DNA of 64,000 nucleotides from Agapanthus africanus (GCA_030015575.1 JASDDO010000001.1:137659988-137723987); one strand, 5' to 3'. Counted from the stretch's first letter, positions 46,172-59,543 are shown. The notes: a model not told the origin generated them from the letters alone. Made by a program: numbers and translations.

Positions 46172-48271
46172 TGTTAGTTGTATGTATGCCCTAGAGGCCA
46201 TTATTGTACATGATTGTATATTATAGTGGATGCTTGGACATATATAGGGAGGACTTTCTTGCTCGACATGATAGTATGCTATCTGGTTACTCTTTATCTT
46301 AACATGTATACTTGTACTGTCTCTCTGTTGCATGTTGATAAAGCCCTTAGGATGTGTACTTGACTGCCAGGACTATGATGCAGATCATACTAGTAGGGCT
46401 AGGGTAGTCTACAAGTACATCCTTTAATTGTTCCTAGTTGACGGAGTATCGAGACGAAGAATCGATATTCTAGAGTAAACTAGTGTGTACGATTCTTGAC
46501 CCTGTATGGGGCAATGGTTGATCCCACTACCATTGGTGTTTGACATCAGAGAATTTGAATAGGTGCTCATTGGAGAATGGGTACACTGAACAGGACTCGC
46601 CGAGAACTCCTAGATGGTATTATACCTAACGTCAGATAGCAGTTCTCTGGTGACACTGGTACAGGTTAGTCTGTAGACCCGAGATCGTCATAGAGTCTTG
46701 TGTGATTCCCACTGTGCTTTGATTTCCACCTTACCACGCTCTAAGGAGAGCGTGCAAAACGGTGGTTTTTGGATACAGTCCCGAGTCACATGGAGGCAAT
46801 GAGCGATAGGAGGGGATTTCGTCTCTCCCAATATTGGGGGTTGATGTTGCACTGTGCTTGATTGGCGATAACAGGAAGTCCCTGGCCAGGGTGCATACTG
46901 ATATTTATTGGTAAGTGTTATCATTAGTTTCACGACCCGTTATGAGCCTCACATCAGCATGACTTATCAAGTTATTGGGGTCTGAAGTTTACCACCCCTA
47001 GACTCGAAATGCGACATACTAGACGAAGAGACTGGACTATATGGTAGTGTTACTTATTGGATTAACGGGAGTATGAACAACCTTGCTTGTTGATTTTCTG
47101 ATCGCTCAATACCCAGGTAGCCGTTACGTCCAGCTAGTACCACTGATGGCTTGTGGGTGACCGATATGATCATCACCTACTGCCGGCGTATTGACGAGTC
47201 TTTAGAGTCCTACACAGTGCTTTCCTATCTCAAGCGAAATGAAATAGGACATATATGTGATATGTGCGGGACCAATATTTAATAAGTGTATGTGATACCG
47301 TATTCTAATCTCACGATATATGATATAAGTCGGTTGTATGTGATATAGCCGGATTATTAAATCAAGTGTTGATTTAATAATTTAATATATAATTATATAT
47401 TTGATATATTAATATATATTAACTAATATTATCTCACTTAAGAATTTCTTTTCTACTTATACATTTAATATATATGTGATATATGTTAATGTATTTATTA
47501 TGTGTCATGCATGATGATACATTGGACATGGGTGTATGAGACTCATACCTAACTAAAGATAAATTGGGTGATTAATTATTTAAGGATAAAACAAAATTAG
47601 GTGGAAAATGCCATGGTTTGTGATGCTTGTAGAAACTTGTGGAAACCTTGACTTAGTCCACTAATTTTGTTTTATTCTAGATATTTATTAACTTAACCAT
47701 TATCTTTAGCCATGGTCAAGTCTCTACATGTGTTTATATATGATATTTTCTCACCCATGGCAACGATTCACCACTTGATATTCTTCTTCATCTCCATTTT
47801 TGCTTGCTAGCTTTCTTGTGAGAGGAAAAAGAAAAAGAATAAAATAATTCTAAAGTGGGCAAAATTCTTATTTCACCAATCTATTCAAAACTAGCCATAT
47901 AGTATAGGTTGTTTCTTCACTAATTCTCAATTAGTGAAGAGGTAGCTTGAGTTAGAGATTCTTCGACGTAGATCATCTTCGGCTTCGAAGATCCTTGAGC
48001 AAGCTCGTTCCTTTCGCCTAGTGGAGCCTAACGAGAGTCTGGGAGACTACTACTTGGAGCTAAGGGACTACTACACCGAGCTTTAGAAGTGAAGGACCGT
48101 TCTACAAAGGTCGTATTCCTTGTTCACTTAGAGTAAAATTGTTTACTTGCTTAGTTAAACCTTAATTCTTTAGTTAGATCCTTGGTTCGGGCTTGCTCGG
48201 CACTTTAAATTTTTAAAGTTGCATACTTGATGTTTGCCGAAACCGTGTCGGGGTGCTAAGCGAACCCAGCA
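46172..48271 (+). repeat. 5' LTR of the plus-strand copia element
   Basis: About 2.1 kb from TGTTAGTTGTATGTATGCCC to AACCCAGCA. The end is fixed by the primer site one base further on and by the equal distance from GTGCTAAG to the end in solo LTR 1. A hairpin lies at 46602-46647. Confidence 0.88.
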
Positions 48272-48272
48272 G

Positions 48273-48285
48273 TGGTATAAGAGCC
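48273..48285 (+). promoter_or_regulatory. Primer binding site of the copia element
   Basis: TGGTATAAGAGCC, initiator tRNA-Met type with one change from the usual TGGTATCAGAGCC. Confidence 0.85.
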
Positions 48286-51200
48286 ATGCTAGAGCATTAG
48301 GTGTTGTCTAGATGAAGTTAAAGTGTTCGATCGAACTTTGAAAAACCAGATTTCCTACTCTCTGGAAATTTTTTCAAAAGTTGTTATTTTTCCAACTAAA
48401 AATATTCAGAAAATTGTGCAGTGTTTTCTATGGACCAACAAGAAAAACGTCGGCCCAACTCGACCAAACGATCGTGGAAGCGCGGCCAAAACATTCCTTT
48501 GGCGGCAGTTCCGCGGTGTCGTTGGTGAGGCAGGGAGCGTGCTTTCTTGTGTAGGTCCGTAGGCGCTTGGGGCACTGTTTGGGTATTTTTAACTGTGACT
48601 CAAGTGTTGAGGTCTCTAGGAATTTTGGGTGTTTGATAAATCGATCGAAATGTTTAACATCGTCTAGATATCTGTGATTTATGATACAATATTTGGAATC
48701 CACAATAATTAGTTTTGTGAAAACTAGTTATTACTTTGTAAATCTAGGAATTTAGTCTCACTTGATCGGTTTCCGCGGGGTTTTGATTCAGTTCAAAACA
48801 CCGTCGCAATCTCGTATAGTACGCGAACACTCGCCGGGTAACACTACTAGATAGCCACACCCTATAATCTCGACCAAGTGATTGTAGGAGAACCCCATAA
48901 CCAAAAGCATCCGTTCAGATGCTCGCGGCCGCAGTGTGCTGCCTAAGTGCACTTCGTCGACGGCATCGGAGGTGCGGCCGTCTACTAATATTTCCGACGA
49001 GCATCCGATCATATGTTGGGAATCTTGTTGAATTGCCCAACTGGTTATTGCAAAGTGTTTTCAATTTGAGACTAAAATGTTGGGTTTATAGTGTTAGGCA
49101 TAAAATCCGGGGTATGTGATATTCTGGGTTTATGATGTCTAAGGTATTTATATGGTTAGGCATGAAATCCGAAGTATGTGATATTTCAGGTTTATGATGT
49201 CTAAGGTGATTACAGATTCCAATTATTGTAGTTTTCACTTTCTTTTCTGCGATCGTAAGTGTAATATGTGGTGTATCGCCGGTTTCGTTTCTATACGTCA
49301 ACGACAATTAGGATACGCATATTTGCTTAGGTCGATGACATGTGATGTTATGTGTTGCTGTGATATGTTATATTGGATCTTCATGTTTGAATAGCCGGGC
49401 TTTTTTTGCGTGAGATGAGAGTTTTTCATTTTCATTCATGTACAAACTTGTATGTAATATTCTTTTATTGGGACACTTCCGGGTTGAGGATGATGTCACC
49501 ATTGATATATATTATTTACTTTTCTGCATTAGGATAGACCCAAGTCGGGGAGCACAAGTAACCGGGTTATAAAGTCCAGTGGGAGACCATCTTGAGGAGT
49601 CGAGTCCGGGTCTCTTAACTTTAGAATTGGTAGGGTTGCTTGCCGCTTTCGTAGGGGTCTAGGGATGTGGGTTTGGCTATTCATCATGATCGTGGTATCC
49701 GTGTTTTTTACTGGCTTGATTTAAAACATGGACCTCCTAATATATCCAATATATCATATGTTGACTTCTGCTATAATGTTCTGTGATGAGATCATATTAC
49801 TGCCCGAGACGAATGCTTTATATTATATATATGATATATAATATACGTTGCTTATGTTTTTGCATCTGTACTAGTCCTGCCCCGCTCTATCGTTAGTTAT
49901 CTAACCTAATGGTGCATGACGGGACCCCGTGACGAATGCGGATGGTATAAGCGTACGTTATATAAGTATTTTCGTTTCTTTATCTGTGATGCTTAGGAAG
50001 CATAAATGATGGGACTTCATTAATGAGATTAATGAAAAAGAAAGAAACCTAAAGATATTGTAGAATCCTGTTTTAAAAAATGGTGGTTCTAGTTCTTACT
50101 TTGCATAGTGGTATTCTTTGATGAATATCCAGCACCTCATCCGATGAGGAAAGAGCCGAGATCCCTTCACCAGGAGTGACCTCTTTAGCGAAACTAGCAA
50201 ATGCTATAACCCACTCGGTTTTGTCTTTTGATTGCTTCTCTAGTTCTTGCTTTGCATAGTGGTATTCCTTTATGAATATCCAGCACCTCATTCGATGAGG
50301 AAAGAGCCGAGATCCCTTCACCGGGAGTGACCTCTTTAGCGAAACTAGCAAAAGCCTAAAAAACACTCCTTTTCAAAATCACTCGATTCTACAACGATAT
50401 CAAGTTCATTACGCAAAAGGTTTTCTTAAAAACCTGTCCTAGCCCTCCGTCATTTCAGATAAGTACTACTTAGTATTCGTGCTACGTTTGTTGGCCTCCG
50501 TCAAGGCGTAGTGTGCGGTAGCTAACTAGTGCTTATCTGCAGCATAGGATGTGATTGGATTAGGGTAGTCGTGCGACTTTGTTGGCCTTCGTCAAAGGTC
50601 ATGCGGTTGGGTTTAATTCAATCATGAAATGTACGGGTTGAACTTGACTAGCAGCCTATGGTTGTTGGCCTCCGTCAAGGTCATAGGACGCTAGGGGCAA
50701 AATATTAGCAGGAATTTCAAGTGTTGAAATTTGCAATGAGATTGCATACCTTCTATGAGATAGTTGGATCCTGATACCCATTGCGAGTAAAAGTTACTCC
50801 TTGGAGAGTTTTGCACTTTACAATTAGCCGATCAAAGTAGGTGTCTAGAAAGTTGTTAACGGGGTTACGCCTTTGGGAAAATGTGGTTTATTTTAATTAG
50901 GTCCATGCGAAAGCACGGGGAACCTCCCTCAAATTACCAACACTGGCCTGGGCGAAAGATTGGCGAACTTGTAGGGTGTAATTAATTCCGGCTAGTCTTA
51001 CCTTTTAGGGTTTGAAGGAAGATTTGATAAAAACGGTGGGAGCCATCCTGATTAGATAAAATAATAACCAATCTAATTTTGCAAGAGCAAATGCAGAGTG
51101 CTTTCTTCTCTCCCTCTCTCTCCTGGTAGCGACTATGTCACGTCTTAATCAAGATAATAATATGGATGTATTGACCGAACCCGCTTGTTATACTGAGCTG

Positions 51201-51318
51201 GGTCGTTGGTTCCGCTCTACCTTATAATTGTTATAAGTCTGAGCAGGAAATAGGGGAATATTCGGATTCCCACGCGACCCAAACGAAGAATGAGCATGTT
51301 GATGCATCTTCTTCGGGT
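48286..51318 (+). other. Copia leader and lost gag region
   Basis: About 3 kb with no recognisable gag or zinc knuckle. It holds three small repeat systems. A 62-bp tandem duplication lies at 49093-49208. A duplication with about 154-bp offset lies at 50091-50355; its minus strand repeats the codons FASFAKEVTPGEGIS. Three spaced copies of GTTGGCCTCCGTCAAGG lie near 50488, 50576 and 50658. The part before 51319 becomes recognisable as the protease lead-in only from about 51290. Confidence 0.6.
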
Positions 51319-51699
51319 TTGTTCGTTACTGAGAACTGTTTCTTAGTATACTCTACGTCATGGGTATTAGATACTGGATTGGGATCCCACATTTGTAATA
51401 TGTTACATGGGCTAAAGAAAGGTAGAGAACTGGGAAAATGTGATCATTCTCTAAAAGTAGGGAATGGTGCAAGTGTTGCAGCCAAAGCAGTTGGCGAATA
51501 TCACCTTATATTACCAAATGGTAATACATTGATTCTGAACGAATGTTATTACATACCGAACCTGATATACAATATTATATTAGTATCTTTATTAAATAAA
51601 GAAGGATATAATTTTGTATTACAGGATAATGTTATGAACATTTTCCTAAATAAAAATTTAATTGGATCAGGCACGTTATGTAATGACATATATGTCTAA
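51319..51699 (+). pseudogene. Copia protease domain
   Basis: The retropepsin region of the copia polyprotein. It has WVLDTGLGSHICNMLHGLKK, with the catalytic DTG present, followed by KVGNGASVAAKAVGEYHL and ends near SGTLCNDIYV. It is typical of Angela/Tork-type elements. The upstream gag is missing and a stop at 51697 separates it from integrase, so no full polyprotein can be made. Confidence 0.88.
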
Positions 51700-51752
51700 A
51701 TCAAACCATAGTTCTTAACATACAGAACACACACAAAAGTAAAAGTTCAGAA

Positions 51753-52730
51753 ATGAACGAATCCTTCTTGTGGCATTATAGACTAGGTCATATCAATGCG
51801 ACACGACTGGCTAAGTTACATAAAGATGCATATTTGAATCAGTTTGAATTTACATCTTATGAAACTTGCCAGTCATGTCTCAATGGTAAAATGATCAAAA
51901 CTCCGTTTACGAGACACGGAGAAAGAGCTACTGAACTCTTGGGACTGATATATAGTGATGTATGCGGTCCCATGTCTACACATGCCAGGGTTGGTTCCTC
52001 GTACTTCATTACATTCACGGATGATCTCTTAAGATTCGGATATGTGTTCCTGTTGAAACATAAGTCTGAAGCTTTTGAGAAATTCAAGGAATATAACTGC
52101 GAAGTAGAGAACCAAACGGGTAAAAGTATTCAAATCCTTCGATCTGATCGGGGAGGAGAATACTTAAGCACGGAGTTCCTTGATTATTTAAAAGATAATG
52201 GGATTCTCTCTCAGCTTACTCCTTCGTATACACCACAGCAAAACGGTGTGCCGGAGCGGAGGTATTGCACCCTATTAGATATGGTGCGCTCTATGATGAG
52301 TAACGCTGAGTTGCCTGTTTCCTTATGGGGTTATGCGCTTGAGAAGCCGCATACCTATTGAATAGAGTTCCATCCAAATCAGTGCCTACCACTCTATATG
52401 AGATATAGAATGGGAAGAGACCATCTCTTAAACGAGTTAAGATATGGGGTTGTCTGGCCTATGTTGAAAAGCAAAATCCGGACAAGGTCAGTTCTGTGTA
52501 AGTTTTTGGATATCCTAAACATTCGCGGGGGTATATCTTCTACCACACTAAGGAACAAATGGTGTTTTGTTTCTCGGCATGCCACCTTTTTAGAAAAGGA
52601 ATTTCTTGAAAAAGAAATTAGTGGTCATGTGGTAGAACTGGAAGAGCTTCCAGCTATACAAACTACAGTTGATAATTTGGTAGAATCGGAGGATTCGATA
52701 GTCTCCGATGAACCTCAGCCACTCCGTTGA
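51753..52730 (+). pseudogene. Copia integrase
   Basis: Copia-type integrase with its zinc region (LWHYRLGHINATRLAKLHKD ... CQSCLNGKM) and catalytic core (IYSDVCGPM with the first Asp, IQILRSDRGGEYLSTEF with the second, and a downstream P-x-x-N-G-V-P-E-R with the Glu). The open frame ends at 52361 because of a frameshift. The C-terminal region continues in another frame with a KIWGCLAYVEK-like stretch, then further stops. Confidence 0.88.
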
Positions 52731-53860
52731 TCTAGTAGGGTTCCTCATCCACCTGAGAGATACTAAGGTTTTCTCAATGACGGTGGGAGCGAGGATTGCA
52801 TCATGGAAGATGATGACCCAACTAGTTTCGAGCAGGCCATCACAAGTAGGGACTCTGTGAAATAGCTGGATGCTATACGATCTGAGATGGAATCCATATA
52901 CACCAACAAAGTACTGAAGGGGTAAAACCCATCTTGAGAAGATTCATAGTGTGGATGGAAAAGTTGAGACTTTCAAAGCGAGACTTGTAGCAAAATGTTT
53001 TCGTCAATGAGCAGGTATGGACTATGATGAAACCTTTTTTCCAGTGGCTATGCTTAAGTCCATCCGGATCAATTTACGGATTAAAGTAGGCATCGTGGAG
53101 TTGGAACATCTGTTTTGATGTGGTAGTCAAAGAGTTTGACTTCATCGAAAACGTAGATGAACCTTGTATATACAAAAAGGTTGTAGAGAGTAAGATTGTC
53201 TTCCTCATATTGTACATAGATGACATACTCTTGATAGGAAATGGTGTTCCTATGCTACACTCGGTCAAGCTCTTCTTATCACTAAGTTTCTCTATAAAAG
53301 ATTTGGGTGATGCCTCTTACATCCTGGGGAGAAACACTGGAAAGCTGTGAAGAAAATTCTTAAGTACTTGAGAAGGACTAAAGAAATGTTCTTGGTGTTT
53401 GGTAACAGTGAACTCCAGACGGAGTCCTTTAACGATTCAAGCTTTCAGAGTGATAAGGACGACTGTAAGACAGTCTCGAGTTTTGTCTTTACCCTCAGTG
53501 GAGGGACGGTATGTTGGAAGAGTTCCAAGCTAGATACCGTGGCAGACTCGACGATAAAGGGTGAATACATCTCTACTAACGATGCTACCAAAGAGGCTGT
53601 CTGGATAAAGATGTCCATAAGATAAACTTGGTTCCTACCATTATGTATCCAATACTTATGTATTATGATAACATTGGAGTTGTGGCTTTGGCCTAGGAAC
53701 CCCGGTCCCATCAGTAATCCAGATATATTCTTAGGAAGTATCACCTGATCAAGGAGATGGTTGATCTCCGGGCGATCGAGGTTAGGAGAGTTGAGACGAA
53801 GAATAACACGGTGGATCCACTCACGAAAGCCTTTCCCTAGAGAGACTTTAAGAGATGTTG
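52731..53860 (+). pseudogene. Copia reverse transcriptase and RNase H, internally deleted
   Basis: Remnants in order: FKARLVAK and GMDYDETFFPVAMLKSIRI near 52975-53070; then, after a jump that skips the middle of the polymerase, KEFDFIENVDEPCIYKKVVE and the catalytic YIDDILLIGN near 53214; then a second jump to ILKYLRRTKEMFLVFGN near 53350 and the RNase H part with VCWKSSKLDTVADSTIKGEY. Distances are much shorter than in intact elements, so at least two internal deletions are implied as well as stops. Confidence 0.85.
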
Positions 53861-53891
53861 GGTATGAGATACTACAACAACTGGTCTTAGT

Positions 53892-53904
53892 GCAAGTGGG
53901 AGAT
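53892..53904 (+). promoter_or_regulatory. Polypurine tract of the copia element
   Basis: CAAGTGGGAGAT directly before the 3' LTR. Confidence 0.75.
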
Positions 53905-54785
53905 TATTAGTTGTATATATGCCGAAGAGGCCATTATTGTACATGATTGTATATTATAGTGGATGCTTGGACATATATAGGGAGGACTTTCTTGCTCGAC
54001 ATGATAGTATGCTATCTGGTTACTCTTTATCTTAACATGTATACATGTACTGTCTCTCTATTACATGTTGATAAAGCCCTTAAAATGTGTAGTTGACTGA
54101 CAGGACTATGATGCAGATCATACTAGTGGGGCCAGGATAGTCCATAAGTACATCCTTTAATTGTTCCTAGTCGACGGAGTATCGAGACGGGGCATAGATA
54201 TTCAAGAGTAGACTGGTGTATACGATTCTTGACCCTATATAGAGCGATGGTTGATCCCACAACCATTGGTGTTTGACATCAGAGAATGTGCACAGGTGCT
54301 CATTGGAGAATGGGTACACTGAACAGGACTCGCCGAGAACTCTTAGATGGTATTATACCTAACGCCAGATAGTAGTTCTCTGGTGACATTAGTACAGGTT
54401 AGTCTGTAGACCTAACACCGTCATAGAGTCTTGTGTGATTCCCACTGTGCTTTGATTTCCACTTTACCATGCTCTAAGGAGAGCGTGCAAAACGGTGGTT
54501 TTTGGGTACAGTCCCGAGTCACATGGAGGCAATGAGCGATAGGAGGGGATTTCGTCTCTTCCAGTATTGGGTGTTGATGTTGCGCTGTGCTCGATTGGCC
54601 ATAACAGGAAGTCCCTGGCCAGGGAACAAACTGAGATTTACTGGGAAGTGTTATCAGTAGTTTCTCGACCCGTTATGAGCCACACATCGGAATGACTTAT
54701 CAAGTTATTGGGGTTTGACGTTTACCACCCCCAGACTCGATATGCGATATATAAGACGAAGAGACCGGACTGTAAAGTAGTGTTA
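53905..54785 (+). repeat. 3' LTR of the copia element, first 881 bp
   Basis: Starts TATTAGTTGTATATATGCC (the first G is mutated) and follows the 5' LTR until 54785, where element B begins. The hairpin copy is at 54335-54380. The remainder should lie to the right of the window. Confidence 0.88.
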
Positions 54786-56383
54786 TGATCGAAGCGCGCT
54801 TGCGCGTGCTGTATTTAAGTTCTAAAGTTAACCACAATCAAGACGGCGTCGCGTGTAGTTAGCCGCGATGAGTACGGGTCGTCCGCAGGGAGACAGTGCG
54901 TTTTGCGTTCTTGTTATGACGAGTTAATGCGAGGGTCGGAGATGTTCGATTATAACCTGTGTGTGTGTAAATGCAAAGTAAAAGTTGTTAGGAATAGATA
55001 GGTTAGTGTAAGTTAGGGAAATCCTTACTCAATCCTTTGTGCCGAGCTTGACCATTGAAGCTAGAGCAATCAGCAACAACGTTGATTAGGGTGCTTAAGC
55101 ACGGTATTTATGAAATCCGGCTTATTGACCCTTGTCTGTCCGTTCTTGTCTCTTGACTTTCACCTTCGGCCAAACCGAACGCAACCGGTCATGGTTCGGG
55201 ATCACCGATACCTTGGTAGGGTAGGGTGCCTAACGGAGCGCTTGCGTAAGGTTTGGGCAGAGTTCAATTGGTAAATATCGAGCAAAGAAAATGGGAAAAG
55301 AAAACCTTAACTTACAATACCATTCTTTTTCCTAACAACACCATTATTCACAAACCATCAAAACGAAAAAAGAAAGATAAAATGAAATGATAAAAGAAAA
55401 GAATAGAACAACATTGCAAGTAACTAAATGGTAAGGAATAAAATTGCAAGTAAGTAAATGGTAAGAAATAAATTGCAAGTATGTAAAAGAGATAGAAAAT
55501 ACTAAGAACCCAAAAGCACAAATGAAAGCTTTATTAATTTCAAGTGATGATACAAACCTTGAGTTCAATAACCAAAACTTAAACTTGCAAGCCCAATGAA
55601 GAGGTTGCAAGATCAAGAGAAGGTAAAGAACTCAATGTGAACTAGCTACTATGTACAAAAATCAAAGAGAAAACTCTCACTCACAATGTCAAAATGTATA
55701 CAAAGTATATCAAGTATCCTATATATCCCCCTTCTCTTGCTCACTGATATGTATTTATAGGCAAAAAATAAGATTAAACAAACAATATAATATGGATGAT
55801 GTGGCAACAAGGGAAGGCCAGAAGAAAAATGGAGACATTTGGGCATGTTGGGACCGGTGGTATCGGGTATTTGGAGCATTTTGCCAGTCCAAACATGGTT
55901 AAATGGGCTCGTGTTTGTGTGGTGGTCTTGAGTGCACTCATCAAGTCTACTGGTAATGTTTGATTTCTTCATATCAGCTTGGGTTATACTCAGTAGTCTT
56001 GGAGGGAAACTTGATGCTTTAAATCACATCACAACTTTTAGCATTTATCACACATCACCTCACTTGTGCCCACCATGTGCCATGGGCAGCCCCACCATGG
56101 TCCATATGCCAAAGGATTATGTACACACTTGTATTGTGTTGGACCAAAATTGTGTACATATTTATTTGTTACAAAAGAACTCTTTGAATATCGATCGGTT
56201 TGCAGTTCCGTTTGCAGTGTCGGCTCACAAACGTTATATCCGTGATTTTGAGTGTGTTTCCAGTATTGTGTCACGGATACCTGTAATCTGTATTTACTGA
56301 GCAGACACTGGTTAATAGTACCGATATATAACAAAACAAATAATGAATGAGTGATATTAAAATGCAGTTTTCTGTGATAAACA
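54786..56383 (-). repeat. 3' LTR of element B
   Basis: 1598 bp. On the minus strand it starts TGTTTATCAC and ends CGATCA. The U5 core is at 54825-54895. A TATA-like CTATAAATAC (minus) lies at 55751-55760. Its U5 end matches 60936-61120. Confidence 0.85.
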
Positions 56384-57810
56384 AATACCTCCAAACTTAT
56401 CTTTTGCTCGTCCCGAGCAAAACAAAATCCTAGCCTCACTTTCGTGGGGAACGCGATTGCACTGAGCTCGTGCAACAAGCCGTTAAATCTCTAGGTGTCC
56501 CTAGTAGGAGGAGTGTTGTCTCCTATGGGTTTTCAGTAGATTACATCCACAAAATCCCGTCAAGCAAGTTTCACAAGTTAACGTCGATTCTACTCCTACA
56601 GTTTGGTATCTAGGTTAGAAATTCTATCATCTTAAGTTAGAAATTGTCAACCCTTATGTTTCACGTCTCCTATTTATTCAACCTCATATCCTATAGGTCT
56701 TTACAGTTTATAAAGATCTCGGTTTTTCTTGAGTTTTCCTTCTAAAGTGCGGTCTCCAATCAGGGATTTTTATCATCTTTACGGAAAACATAATTCTTAT
56801 TCTTTATTCCTATCTTTCCTCCAAACATCAATTGTATACCCCTACGTGTATGTAAAATTTCACCCTTACACTTAAGAATTCAATTCAAGCTATAGTACTT
56901 TTGTCCTAATACCTAATACTACTTCTTTTCGTTAATGATGGACGGTTTTACTCACACAGCTTTCATGCGACTATTAATGCTTCTTGAGGCACTAACAGCC
57001 GATTACTGAATGAGTGAGCTTAAAGCGTAAATAGCAGTTTCCAGGTCTTGACTTTATTTATTTAATTTTTTTCTTTTTCTTTTTCTTTTTTCAAGACCGG
57101 ATATATTTTTCAATGATACTCTTTTGGTGGTTAGCTTTAAATACCGTTTTTTCTTTTATACTAGGTTTTCAGGCAAGAGTATTTATAGGTATCCTCTACT
57201 ATCCCAAATTTCAAGGTGCATGTATATGCAGTTTGTAGGGTATATACTTTTTAAATTTGGACTCAAGAATAGAAACTATTTTTCAGACTTATCCTTCAGT
57301 AAAGCTTTCAATACTTTCCCTTTATCTCGACTTAACTCAAGAACTGAACTCAAGGTTACCTACTTCTTAAAAAAACTGCAAGGACATATAATTACCACGG
57401 TTAAACAGAAGGAGGGTTATTTTTAGGGTTTTCAATTCCTAAGCCTAGGATTTAGTTATTTCTAACGTATCAACTAAACTTTCGGAATAAAAATCTAAGC
57501 TACCCTATTAACTAACTTGACGACAAAGTTTTTATATTTTTGTAAAAATTTTCGATTTTTATGGGTTTTTAAATAAGTATGCAAATGTAAAATATACACA
57601 TGAATACGAAAGTAGAAAACTTACCGAGCACATCCCCAAACTTAAACTTGACAGTGCCCTCAGTGTTAGGCTAAACCAAGAGGGTCAAAATTGGTCGGCG
57701 CTCCCCTGTATTTTGTTTGTTTGTATTTTTTATACAAAACAAAAAGCAAACCAAAAATTTATACACAAAAAGATCCCCCCCAAACTTAAGTGAAACAGTG
57801 TTGCTACTGT
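56384..57810 (-). other. 3' UTR and polypurine tract of element B
   Basis: No gene. It contains the terminal tract (minus AAGTTTGGAGGTATTTG, 56384-56400), blocks shared with the Athila 3' UTR (56500-56560), and internal polypurine-like motifs at 57633-57650 and 57774-57790. Confidence 0.65.
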
Positions 57811-59543
57811 TTAAGCGTTGAAGTTCAAAGTTATGGGAGGGAACAATTTTAATCTATACAAGGCCTTACACAGGACAAAAGTTAACACCAACCATTCAAA
57901 AATTCTATCGCTATAATGGGAAGGTTGGTGAAAGAATGCGGAGAGGAAAGACATAGAGAATACGTGATACCGTATGGGGATGGAAGCGGGATACGGTCTC
58001 GGTGGAGGAGAAGAATGGCGGAGGGGAAAAAGAAATAGAATACGAACTTGAGGGTGGAAATGAAGTGAATAAATTAGTACAATTTGTAATGACCGATGTG
58101 TAAAAAGCGATTGTACTAATTTATCAACCCGTTGAGAAATGGGGTCAAACCTCTCAAGATTCGTGAGAAAACATGAGTAGACCGAACTTGGTAAACTAGA
58201 CACAGGAAATGAAAGTGATACCGTGTCTTGCAAGGTGGGAACGATGGAAAGGCTGGAGGGAAGTGATCGAGGAATGGGATCAGTTAAAGATTCAGGAGGG
58301 TGTACACAGTCAATGAAAGGGATAGGATGAATTGGAAAATCTGACTCATTAAGTAAAACTGGTTCATCCTCAAAAATATCCTCAATATTCTCCTCAAAAA
58401 TTAACTCATCCATGCATTTATCATCAATATCTAGACGCATATGAACTTCGGGAAAAACAGTTAATGACTCAGGATGATGTCCACACGGAAGTGAAAGGAC
58501 ATGATGAATTGGTGAGAAAAACACATCCAAAGCTATGGATTCATCATCCAAAATATTCCCAGCGTCGATATCCTCAATCATGTGAAAATCAAATTTCTCA
58601 GACACCTTATCAAAAGCATGGATTTCAATCAATTGTGGTTCTAGGATGGAGGTGTAGAGGTCAAAGGGATTGGATGTGGTTTCACTTGACAGGGTCCCTT
58701 AACAATCGGATAAATCAAACACTACAAACTCGCACAACCCATTAAATGTTCTATCTGCAATTGGTGAATCATTTGGGACACTTGATAGACTTTCAAAACC
58801 GGAGTTATGGAATTCAATTTGCAATGAGTAGCTTTGATTTGGAAGGGTGTACCGCTCATTCTCACTACTCAAATTCTCAATCTATCCTATCGCCTCATCA
58901 TATATTGGAAAATTGGAGCTAGTTGGAAACTAGCTGCCGGTTCGTTAGGTTGTATGAAGGCGGACATGGACGCATTCAAATCCATCATCTGTTGGCATGA
59001 AGCTACCCGAAACTCTTTTAACGACTGTTCAAGACTAGACAAGTGTGATGAAGGGGTTTCAGTACAAGATTCAAAGTTTTCTGGATACGTGAAACTCCTA
59101 AATGGCTGTTCAGAAGACATGTCTAGTGAGGGTGTAAAAGTTGAGTAGGATTGATAGGAATCGAATGGGTGGACAGGATTAAGATCAACGTTATGATAAG
59201 AAGGTGATTATAATTGTTGATCAAAAGAATTGGAAGTGGTGAAAGGAGTGAAAGATCGGCTATAGGATTGTTCAATTCTGTCGGCAATGTACATGGGTCT
59301 TGGAGTCGGAACATGACTCTCAAAAGGCGTATCAACATAAGAGGGTGGGGGAGGTTGAAATGGTTGATACAAAGTGGATTGCAGAGTCCAGTTGTTTGTC
59401 CTAGATGCGTCTATTTGATCTTTCAAAGAGATTTTTGGCATGGATGGATCGTTTGATGTTCTACTAAAACAAGAACTGTATGAAGTAATGTCTGGCTGCG
59501 GGTACCAAAGTTCAGCAAAAGTTGGTCTATGTAGGGTACCCAT
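57811..59543 (-). pseudogene. Unknown protein of element B, homologous to the ORF of element A (broken)
   Basis: I do not recognise it. It starts at 59543 (MGTLHRPTFAELWYPQPDIT) and has three open blocks, 59543-59208, 59120-58887 and 58632-57811, separated by stops or shifts. It aligns by eye with element A: ISLKDQIDASRTNNWT against ISLRDRIERARNNSWT, SYVDTPFE against SYVDNPFK, SFTPFTTSNSFDQQL against SFTPFTSPKLLGQQL, and DIFEDEPVLLNESDFPIHPI against NIFEDEFAMLDELDSPTYHV. Both start with Met-x-x-x-(H/N)-R-(P/Q)-T. It has no known catalytic motif. It sits where gag-pol should be. Confidence 0.62.

Larger units (their letters stand above)
46172..54785 (+). mobile_element. Plus-strand copia element (Angela/Tork-like), gag-less, 3' LTR interrupted
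   Basis: 5' LTR (46172-48271), tRNA-Met primer site, a long region without gag, protease and integrase in open frames, a reverse transcriptase/RNase H region with internal deletions, a polypurine tract, and the first 881 bp of the 3' LTR (53905-54785). Element B interrupts the 3' LTR. It inserted into another copia LTR of opposite orientation; the candidate duplication is CTTAT (46167-46171). It could move only with proteins supplied in trans. Confidence 0.88.

Noticed and set aside
50488-50700. CRISPR-like spaced repeats (GTTGGCCTCCGTCAAGG)
   Set aside because: Only three imperfect copies in a plant retroelement, with unequal spacing; not a CRISPR array.
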